A stretch of DNA of 19,293 nt, taken from the NCBI GenBank assembly GCA_029865515.1, contig JAOUGQ010000022.1:1-19293 (forward strand), in the 5' to 3' direction. The position numbers and the translations under genes are program-made. This DNA comes from Nitrospirota bacterium. GTDB lineage: Bacteria > Nitrospirota > Nitrospiria > Nitrospirales > UBA8639. The notes beneath the pieces are model-generated. The model saw only the letters and a program-made list of their open reading frames with translations. It had not been told where the DNA came from and ran no database searches. Every line of letters begins with the position of its first letter. Position 1 is the first letter of the stretch. This document shows, one piece after another, positions 13,342 through 19,293 of the stretch.

Positions 13342-15156
13342 TTAAGGCTTCGTCAGTCGAATGCCCACTCCGGCTTTCAGGGCAATATCAACGGGGGAAG
13401 CGCTTTTTCCCGCTCCGACGCTAACCGCAAATCCCTGAAAATGATCCAAAAAGAATTTGGCGGAGGTCAAATCCCATTTGGGTTTGAAGGGGGCTTCGAA
13501 TCGAAGTGGAAAATCGAAGAACACATCCAGCCCGGCATCCATGACTTTAGCCAGCTTAGGATGAGGGAAGGGAAAGCCGACTCCGACTCCCAGGAACCAG
13601 CCGCCGACGTCAACAGGATTGACTCGTGGGAAAATACCAATGGAAACGCCACCGCCGCCACCCACGTTGGTTTTCACCATAGCGGCTAGGTCTAAATACC
13701 AATGGGGTGTGTTTATAAAATCAAATGCATAGCTCGCGCCCAATTCGCCACCTCCAACTTTGGCCACATTGCCGCCGATGCCGATATTGGCCGAAGCGAC
13801 GGAACCTCGGGAACGAATTCCGGAACTACTCGCGCTTTGTGATTCGTTCAAGGCTGCCCGTAACGGAGCCCCCACCATTTTTTGAAAGGTGTTTTGAACC
13901 GTGCTCCCGGGGTTTTCGCACATAAGGTTTGGATCCATGAGTTGGTTGACGGCTCTGGCATTTTGTGGGTCGGCAAGGGTCAAACCGGCGTTAATCGCTT
14001 GTTGGATGGCTGGTCCCTGTTGTTGTTTGATGGTGTTGATGGCCTGTCTGAGAGCGTTCTGTGCTTTATCAAGTTGGAGCGCTTTTTCGAGGACGGCCAT
14101 GATCGGCCCCAAGATTCTGGCTTGGACCTCAGCCGCAATGCGGGTAGCCGTGAGTCCGGCTTTACAGGCGGCTTTGGCCGCAAGCAGAGCACCTTGCGCC
14201 GCTTGCCGAGCCACCCATTCTGCTTTTTTCTTGGCTTCCAGGGCAGCTTTTTGCGCCAGTTGGCCCGCAGCCTGTCCGGTCTTTTGAACGCCTTGTCCGA
14301 CCTGTTGGGCCGTGCGTCTCGCGCCCTGTCCCACACGATTCACGGTGCTTTTGGCGCGGTTCACCGTACTCCTGGCACCCTTGGCAATATTGCCAAAGAG
14401 TCCCCGTTGATGAATGCCGCTATAGGTTCCGGTCGCTTGCAGACTTTGTCCGTTCGAAAGGAGCAGAACGACGTAATGCAGGTCTGCTTCTTCCTCGGCG
14501 TTGCCGGGGAGTGAGAGGGCGATTGGAATGTCCAAGTCCCCTTCATGCTTGCCTTGCCGGGCTTCTAGTAGAATGGCATCCCGTCGTTCACCCGGGATGA
14601 GGCGAATCCACGGCTCGGCGGCCTCTACGGTATAGGTGCCGGGTTGAGTGAGAAGATCGCTCCCGTCCGGATTCAGAAAATGCACCGGTTTCTCCAAGTA
14701 GATGTTCATCGGATCAGTGATCAGGGATTGAGGATCAACGGCACGGGAGCGGATGCCGCTATAGGTGCCTTCGGCTTCAAAGACAAGACCACCAGGTAGA
14801 AACAGTGCCAACACATGGCGGTCTGAAAATTCTCCCTCCGGTATCCCTGGCACTGAAACGGCCACGGGTTCAGTCAAGTCCTGCTCATGCGTATCCAAGG
14901 TGATGGCCAACTGAACAGGTGGTTGTCCACCGGTGGGTATGACTTTCAGACCGTCAGGTAAGGGAGCTATCTCATAGCTTCCTGGTTGGATCTGTACCTG
15001 GTCTCCACTCAAAGTGGCAAAGTACGCGGGCTTTTCCAATTGGATAGTCCGGTTATTGAGAGGTTTACTAGCCTGTGCGCCGGTGCTCCAGAGCACCAGA
15101 GCAGCCGTGAGGCATGTCATCAGGACTTGAGATGGTTGAATTGCGGAGAATTGCAT
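13342..15156 (-). CDS. Exported protein: two island modules, Ala-rich helix, beta-rich C-terminus, 604 aa
   Basis: I choose ATG at 15156 (MQFSAI), eight bases after AAAGG; an upstream ATG at 15216 has no ribosome site and would bury the signal peptide. Residues 1-29 form the signal peptide. Two tandem copies of the island module follow: 37-140 (TIQLEKPAYF to TYSGIRSRA) and 151-252 (IYLEKPVHF to TYSGIHQRG). Residues 255-400 are Ala/Gln/Lys/Arg-rich with repeating VNRVGQGARRTAQQVGQG-type units, resembling LEA-like or lipid-binding amphipathic helices. SGIRSRG recurs at 445-451. Residues 455-604 have Gly-rich alternating hydrophobic strands (e.g. WFLGVGVGF, GLDVFFDFPL, AGVGIRL) as in outer-membrane beta barrels, though 150 residues would make only a small one. 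It appears monocistronic: terminator downstream, palindrome upstream. Confidence 0.88.
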   Translation of the reverse strand: MQFSAIQPSQVLMTCLTAALVLWSTGAQASKPLNNRTIQLEKPAYFATLSGDQVQIQPGSYEIAPLPDGLKVIPTGGQPPVQLAITLDTHEQDLTEPVAVSVPGIPEGEFSDRHVLALFLPGGLVFEAEGTYSGIRSRAVDPQSLITDPMNIYLEKPVHFLNPDGSDLLTQPGTYTVEAAEPWIRLIPGERRDAILLEARQGKHEGDLDIPIALSLPGNAEEEADLHYVVLLLSNGQSLQATGTYSGIHQRGLFGNIAKGARSTVNRAKSTVNRVGQGARRTAQQVGQGVQKTGQAAGQLAQKAALEAKKKAEWVARQAAQGALLAAKAACKAGLTATRIAAEVQARILGPIMAVLEKALQLDKAQNALRQAINTIKQQQGPAIQQAINAGLTLADPQNARAVNQLMDPNLMCENPGSTVQNTFQKMVGAPLRAALNESQSASSSGIRSRGSVASANIGIGGNVAKVGGGELGASYAFDFINTPHWYLDLAAMVKTNVGGGGGVSIGIFPRVNPVDVGGWFLGVGVGFPFPHPKLAKVMDAGLDVFFDFPLRFEAPFKPKWDLTSAKFFLDHFQGFAVSVGAGKSASPVDIALKAGVGIRLTKP

Positions 15157-15228
15157 AACGGCACCTTTCATTTCATAAGTAAGCAATGATGTGGTGTTTC
15201 CTGTTCGTCGAATCAAAAAATGAAATGG

Positions 15229-15252
15229 TTCATCTCTGATGAAAATTCATCA
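15229..15252. promoter_or_regulatory. Operator-like palindromic array upstream of the 604-aa gene
   Basis: Three alternating six-base half-sites occur in 24 bases: TTCATC (15229), GATGAA (15238) and TTCATC (15246). The right pair forms a perfect TGATGAA-AA-TTCATCA palindrome. It lies 73-96 bases upstream of the chosen ATG, where a regulator could overlap the promoter. I saw no similar site upstream of the other island genes. Confidence 0.35.
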
Positions 15253-15437
15253 AAATGACCATGACGTGTGCCCGGTTGTTAGGGAATGGGGCATCTTACT
15301 GAATAAGAGTAGGGTAATCCAGTCAGATTCGACCGGGAATTGGGAATTCTAGGCAGGGCCTTGTCAAGAATAGAGTGGAAGAGTGGGAAGATTGAAATTG
15401 TATGGAGAAAAATTCAGGGAGATTATGCGGTGAGAGT

Positions 15438-15467
15438 GGCCCTGGAGCCTTGAATGATTCCAGGGCC
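15438..15467. other. Strong hairpin in the opgH-604 gap
   Basis: GGCCCTGGA and TCCAGGGCC form a perfect nine-base-pair stem with a 12-base loop. Neither strand continues with a T run, so it is not a typical terminator. It could be a transcript-end structure or an RNA-processing or protein-binding site. Confidence 0.4.
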
Positions 15468-16274
15468 TCCCTACCGGGTCAGCGCCGAAGGACCGGTGCT
15501 TATCGTTGTGTGGCCATTACCATGCTTGAAAGTGAAGTTGTGCATACGAAAAACCGGCTTACCAGACTTAATTGCTTGTACCAAGATCGGTCGAAGCGCG
15601 AAAAGATTTATGGTGTTTTTCAGGAGAGGAACGTGAAAATCCTCAACTGGAGGAAATATGTGAAAAATTTATGATGTCTTGAACCATCCGACAGGATCTA
15701 CAAGAAAATGGCAAAATTTTGGTCCTGATCAAAAGTAATGGAGTGAGATGGAGGTAATGGCTTGAAGAGGGAATTTGAGAGATCACATGGCTAGACTCGA
15801 TTTGGATTTAGAACCATAAATTCTGGTGAACTCGGGAATTTCGGATTTTATGAGCCGTCGCCGGTTCGCCAAAGTTTGCCAAGAGAACCTTCTCAATCCA
15901 TGAAAGAGGGATCTTATCGGGAAGCCAGATTTCAACTTTGGGAATCGCTTGTTAATCATGCCCTGTGTTTTTGTAATGTTCGTTCTTGTTGTGTTCGACC
16001 GTCCCAGACTCCTGGACTTAGTGCAATGCGTGTTGACTAGTGTGATGAAAGACTGTCCCCTTGGAATCGCACAGGAGTCTTTCTTGGTAAAGGTCCCAGA
16101 GACTGTTATCCCTGCTATTGTCCTAAGGATATTTCTATTTTCATAGAAAGTCTGTGCCGTGAATAGTTTCAGAAAAAGGCCGAAAGTGTATGATTTTTTA
16201 GCTAGCCGGTTGAGCGAGGAATTTTTCTGTTGTCGTTGAAATTTGTCGAAAAAATTTCAGGAATGGGAAAGGTA

Positions 16275-18425
16275 TTATGATGCGGTTAAATCATGTCTGT
16301 GCTGAAAACGTTGTTGAAGCGCTCTGCCCCAATATGATTTTGTTGAAGAGCGCCAAGCTTGCGCATGAAGCCACTGAAGGCTGGCACGGTCGCGTACTAA
16401 ATAGGACAGTTCTTTTTGTGTGAGAGTTTCCGGTCCATGGTGAAAACATCGTTCGCGTAGCGCCAGAATCATTTCCTGTTTCTTTCCCCCCCTATGGGCA
16501 TGCGCCATGACTTGATGGACCCGGTTCAGAACGGGATCCAAAATTGCCTGCACAGTGGGAGAGAATTTTCTACCGGGGACATCCAGCAAGGGAATTGAGC
16601 CTGCCTGTAGATCATCCAACAAGGGAGAGCCGAACCGCTCTTCCGGAACCTGAAAGACACCCCATCGCCTCAGACGTTTTCCCGGGCCTACCCGGCTGAG
16701 AAATACCGAGGTTGGTGCTGCAAACACCAATGATCCTGCGACCGGAAGTGACCAATAAAAAAACATGGGATCGAGCCAAAATGCAAACGCGCCCCAGCCT
16801 GCCCCAAGAAGGGTTCCCGGTGCCTGGTTGAGTATGGCATCTGACCAGCGGGTTTCATCCGTACGATTCTGCCCGGCCCAACGCAAGGTCACGTTGAGCA
16901 GGGATTCCAACACATACCGGCTATGGGCCAGCATTCGAATGGGCGCCAATAAGGTTGAAACGATAATTTCTAAAATGACACTGAATAGCAGACGAATGAA
17001 GCCTCCGTGATGTTTGACCCGATGGCTTCGCATCACATCGATGATGGCCAGAAATTTTGGAAGGAAAAGCAGAAAAAGCGTGCTGCTGGCCAGACCGATC
17101 GCCCACTCCGGATTCCATTCCGGCCAAAGCGGAAAAAGGCTGTGGGGCTCCGGAAAATAATTGATGGGAAACAGCACAAGACGTGCGGCTTCGATGGTGG
17201 TCAATATCAAAAAGATCAACCATAATGGTGAGGCCAGGTATGACATAATCCCGTTCAAAAAGGCCATTCGATGAGCCGGGCGCAATCGAGGTTCAAAGAG
17301 CATGACCCAAAGATGCTGCAAATTGCCCTTCGCCCAGCGTTTATCTCGTTGCAAATCATCAACCAGGGTGGGAGGTGATTCTTCATAGCTGTGAGGCAGA
17401 TCCGGTTCTAACCAGACTTCATATCCGCCCCGACCCATAAAGGACGCCTCTACAAAATCGTGACTGAGAATGGGGCCTTGAAACAGCCCGCGCCCTCCAA
17501 GCCCCTTCAGTCCGCAGTGCTGCATAAAGGCCCGGGTGCGGATAATCGCATTGTGGCCCCAGTAGACCCCCTCCCCCAATTGAAGAGACGCCAGGCCCGC
17601 TGTGAACAATGGGCCGTAAATCTGGTTGGCAAACTGTTGGACCCGTGCAAACATCGAATGGGCATTGATGAGTGTGGGACTGGTTTGAAGAATGCCTGTT
17701 TGAGGATTGGCTTGCATGAGCTGCACCATCTTCACCAGGGTAGAGCCATCCATGAGACTGTCGGCATCAAGGACGATCATGTAGTCATAACTGCGGCCCC
17801 AGCGGCGAAGAAAGTCGCTGATATTCCCGCTTTTGTAATGCTGGTTGAGGGTCCGGCGCCGGTAGAACAGACGCCCCCCCGCTCCCAGGTCCTGACAGAG
17901 CCGGTACCAAGCGGCCTGTTCAGCCAACCACACATCCGGATGGCGGCTGTCTGAAAGAATATAGAAATCAAAATGCTCAATCTGACCGGTCTGCACCAGT
18001 GAGCGATACACGGCTCCAATGCCGCCGAATGTCCGATGAATGGGTTCGTGGTAAATCGGCATGACCACGGCCGTCCGTGATAGGGGTTGTGCATTCAACT
18101 TGGCAGCGGTCTGACGGCCCAGGAGCGAAAAGCGATCGCCACCGAGACAACGGATGACAAACCCGAAGACGCCGATCCAAAATCCAAACGAAATCCAGGC
18201 AAACAACACAAAAAATAAGGCAATAATGCCCAACTCAACTAAATTGCCTCCGTGATACGGAAGGACGGCAGTCATGTAGGAAGTGGCGATCAGCGTTTGG
18301 TTGAGAACGAGTGTAGTCAGCAAGGCGCGCCGGATCCATGCCGCCCTCCTCCAGGGTACCTGGGTCTTTGCGGAAATTGGTTGTTTGACCTTAGGGCATT
18401 CGGTATCACTAATCATGGGCATCAT
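16275..18425 (-). CDS. opgH: OPG glucosyltransferase OpgH (MdoH)
   Basis: This is the inner-membrane family-2 glycosyltransferase that builds the beta-1,2-linked backbone of osmoregulated periplasmic glucans from UDP-glucose. I choose ATG at 18425 (MMPMISDTEC), giving 716 aa, because the longer frame to 18497 lies mostly inside the preceding small ORF; a Met three codons on is equally possible. Two membrane segments (about 34-55 and 65-91) precede the cytoplasmic domain. It shows DSRHPD at 159-164, DADSLMDG from 220 (the D-x-D metal/nucleotide site), HDFVEA near 322-327 (catalytic acidic residues) and QRDKRW at 359-364 (the Q-x-x-RW motif). Further membrane segments follow after about 395. 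E. coli OpgH is longer (847 aa), mainly at its ends. Overlap with the small ORF suggests translational coupling after opgG. Confidence 0.95.
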   Translation of the reverse strand: MMPMISDTECPKVKQPISAKTQVPWRRAAWIRRALLTTLVLNQTLIATSYMTAVLPYHGGNLVELGIIALFFVLFAWISFGFWIGVFGFVIRCLGGDRFSLLGRQTAAKLNAQPLSRTAVVMPIYHEPIHRTFGGIGAVYRSLVQTGQIEHFDFYILSDSRHPDVWLAEQAAWYRLCQDLGAGGRLFYRRRTLNQHYKSGNISDFLRRWGRSYDYMIVLDADSLMDGSTLVKMVQLMQANPQTGILQTSPTLINAHSMFARVQQFANQIYGPLFTAGLASLQLGEGVYWGHNAIIRTRAFMQHCGLKGLGGRGLFQGPILSHDFVEASFMGRGGYEVWLEPDLPHSYEESPPTLVDDLQRDKRWAKGNLQHLWVMLFEPRLRPAHRMAFLNGIMSYLASPLWLIFLILTTIEAARLVLFPINYFPEPHSLFPLWPEWNPEWAIGLASSTLFLLFLPKFLAIIDVMRSHRVKHHGGFIRLLFSVILEIIVSTLLAPIRMLAHSRYVLESLLNVTLRWAGQNRTDETRWSDAILNQAPGTLLGAGWGAFAFWLDPMFFYWSLPVAGSLVFAAPTSVFLSRVGPGKRLRRWGVFQVPEERFGSPLLDDLQAGSIPLLDVPGRKFSPTVQAILDPVLNRVHQVMAHAHRGGKKQEMILALRERCFHHGPETLTQKELSYLVRDRASLQWLHAQAWRSSTKSYWGRALQQRFQHRHDLTAS

Positions 18426-18663
18426 ATCCCATGCTGCCCCGTATGATCTGTGGATAGGCGGATGGGAGGTCAGGATTCTGAAGAGGAAAGCATTCATCCA
18501 GGCGCGTCATGATAAAATGAAGCGGATCTTCTGGCTCGGATGCCAACCCTGCCTCAATCAATTTGAGAGCGTGGAGGGACACCTCCCGGGTTAATTCAAC
18601 ACCCATGGCTGATAAATAGTCGCACACCCGCGTGAGTGCTTGTTCGGCAAGAGATCGGTCCAT
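18409..18663 (-). CDS. Small protein between opgG and opgH, 84 aa
   Basis: ATG at 18663 lies five bases past the opgG stop, and the TAG at 18409 overlaps the opgH start by 17 bases, so the frame fits the operon exactly. There is no clear ribosome site (A-rich upstream), which suggests coupling to opgG. The protein is mainly helical, acidic and soluble, with no signal peptide: a helix-rich first 50 residues (SLAEQALTRVCDYLSAMGVEL), then DPLHFIMTRLDECF, then a Pro-rich stretch and a RGSMGYD end. It could be a cytoplasmic regulator or partner of OpgH, but that is inference from position. I do not recognise a family. Confidence 0.75.
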   Translation of the reverse strand: MDRSLAEQALTRVCDYLSAMGVELTREVSLHALKLIEAGLASEPEDPLHFIMTRLDECFPLQNPDLPSAYPQIIRGSMGYDAHD

Positions 18664-18668
18664 TATTT

Positions 18669-19293
18669 TTATTTTTGTTCTTTTTCCAAAATGTTGTTAT
18701 TGACCGGTAGGCGGTATGTCCAGGTTTCGGTCAATGTGGTTGTGTCGGTATTGAGAAATGCTCGCAAATGAAGCGGCTTTTTTTCGGCAGGTTTTGCGAG
18801 AATGGACAATCGCCACCCTTTAATCTGTTCATAGTATTCCACAAAATGCTCAAGAATTTCACCATCATCTAAGGCGGTCACCTGACTGCTGATGCGGGCG
18901 TCGGAAGCCAGTTTGCTCAATGGCCCCCCGTTAAAATCAACGATGATGCGGTACGAGTCCGGAACCTTTCCTCCTCCAATACGATTTCCATCACCGATAA
19001 ATGTTTGAACCACGGTGCCCATTAAATTTCCCGGAATGTCGTCCTTACCAAAACTGACATCATAGGCAAGATTCAAGGGTGTCTCGGGAGTCACAGGCGC
19101 TTTCGGCGTCCAAAATGCGACGATGTTGTCATTGGTTTCGAGCGGAGTCGGCAGTTGGACGAGTACGACCTTGCCCTTCCCCCAGTCACCCTGCGGTTCC
19201 ACCCAAGCGCTGGGACGTTTTTCATAACGAGCTCCCAGATCTTCATAATTCCCAAAAAAAACATCGCGTTGCAGTAGGCCGAAACCTTGAACA
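18669..19293 (-). CDS. opgG: Periplasmic glucan biosynthesis protein OpgG/OpgD, C-terminal part
   Basis: The frame is open to the window edge, so the N-terminal part, with signal peptide and most of the beta-sandwich domain, lies outside. Visible residues include QGFGLLQRD, NYEDLGARYEKRPSAWVEP, GDWGKG and DNIVAFW, which are family signatures of OpgG/OpgD (also called MdoG/MdoD). The final part matches the small C-terminal immunoglobulin-like domain of that family. OpgG acts in the periplasm on the glucan backbone made by OpgH, in branching or release. Adjacent opgH supports the opgG name over opgD, but the two cannot be told apart from the C-terminus alone. A GTG at 19202 is internal and not the start. 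Confidence 0.93.
   Translation of the reverse strand, partial: VQGFGLLQRDVFFGNYEDLGARYEKRPSAWVEPQGDWGKGKVVLVQLPTPLETNDNIVAFWTPKAPVTPETPLNLAYDVSFGKDDIPGNLMGTVVQTFIGDGNRIGGGKVPDSYRIIVDFNGGPLSKLASDARISSQVTALDDGEILEHFVEYYEQIKGWRLSILAKPAEKKPLHLRAFLNTDTTTLTETWTYRLPVNNNILEKEQK

Larger units (their letters stand above)
15157..16274. other. 1.1-kb gap without credible gene
   Basis: The gap lies between the stop of opgH and the 604-aa gene. The ORFs present (e.g. plus strand 15402-15674 and 15949-16146) lack ribosome sites and sensible composition. It contains a palindromic array at 15229-15252, a nine-base-pair hairpin at 15438-15467, a distant inverted repeat (AGACTCCTG at 16006-16014 with CAGGAGTCT at 16072-16080) and an AT-rich hairpin near 16133-16150. 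A faint likeness to element A around 15588-15660 (GGTCGAA, AAAAGATT, GAAATATGTGAAA) is too weak to call a copy. Confidence 0.6.

Noticed and set aside
13882..14514. 210-codon plus-strand ORF
   Set aside because: It is antisense to the Ala/Gln-rich part of the 604-aa protein; the low-complexity repeat creates the open frame and there is no ribosome site or recognisable protein.
15949..16146. Hydrophobic 65-codon plus-strand ORF in the opgH-604 gap
   Set aside because: There is no ribosome site, no neighbour on the same strand and the composition simply follows T-rich DNA.
16214..16262. Terminator for opgH (GAAATTT/AAATTTC stem past the stop)
   Set aside because: The stem is only seven A/T-rich pairs and is not followed by a T run on the minus strand.

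Overview
The window is a stretch of a Gram-negative (diderm) bacterial chromosome. All convincing genes lie on the minus strand, so biological order runs from right to left. The evidence for a diderm is an osmoregulated periplasmic glucan (OPG) operon at the right edge, opgG-opgH, plus a long series of Sec-type signal peptides. The phylum cannot be fixed from the sequence. A Nitrospirota-like host is only a guess from the general look of the proteins. I see no tRNA, rRNA, CRISPR array, transposase or integrase.

Right edge (about 16275-19293): the 3' part of opgG, an 84-codon ORF, and opgH, packed tightly enough to be one transcript. Next comes a gap of about 1.1 kb (15157-16274) with no credible gene. 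It holds a strong hairpin and, beside the next gene, an operator-like palindrome.

Left 15 kb: an island of eight predicted exported proteins, none of which I recognise as a named family. Three of them (379, 769 and 604 aa) begin with the same roughly 100-residue beta-rich module, present once, once and twice. It starts like I-x-LEK-x-V-HF, has a PG-x-Y turn, and ends in G-T-[YF]-SG-x-R-[ST]-R-[GA]. Two others (403 and 349 aa) are paralogues with four colinear cysteines, a C-x-x-DPW motif and a C-terminal beta domain. A 130-aa cysteine protein follows the 403-aa gene, and a decayed copy of its 3' end lies at 2825-2905. A 597-aa coiled-coil protein ends in two GFVWREA/VCVTP-type repeats. A 571-aa protein is helical and proline-rich.

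Between these genes lies a family of intergenic repeats. Element A (about 370 bp) occurs at 2311-2678, 7831-8200 and 12851-13216, with a fourth copy cut by the window edge at 1-127 that is identical to 8074-8200. Element B (about 220 bp) sits directly against A at 7613-7832 and 12629-12852. Each A copy lies just downstream of a module-bearing gene, or of the remnant of a possible one, so the island looks built by repeated duplication of a [module gene - A - (B) - partner gene] block.

Read on the minus strand, all five complete A and B copies encode the peptide core (G)-R-Y-R-H-G-C-D-P-P. Differences between copies in this core fall almost entirely at third codon positions. Both A/B pairs overlap by ATGA, and one B frame runs by another ATGA overlap into the start of the 403-aa gene. 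This is the most unusual signal here: either a family of small coupled proteins or leader peptides, or a repeat carrying a fossil coding core. Evidence outside the core is mixed, and I say so in the entries.
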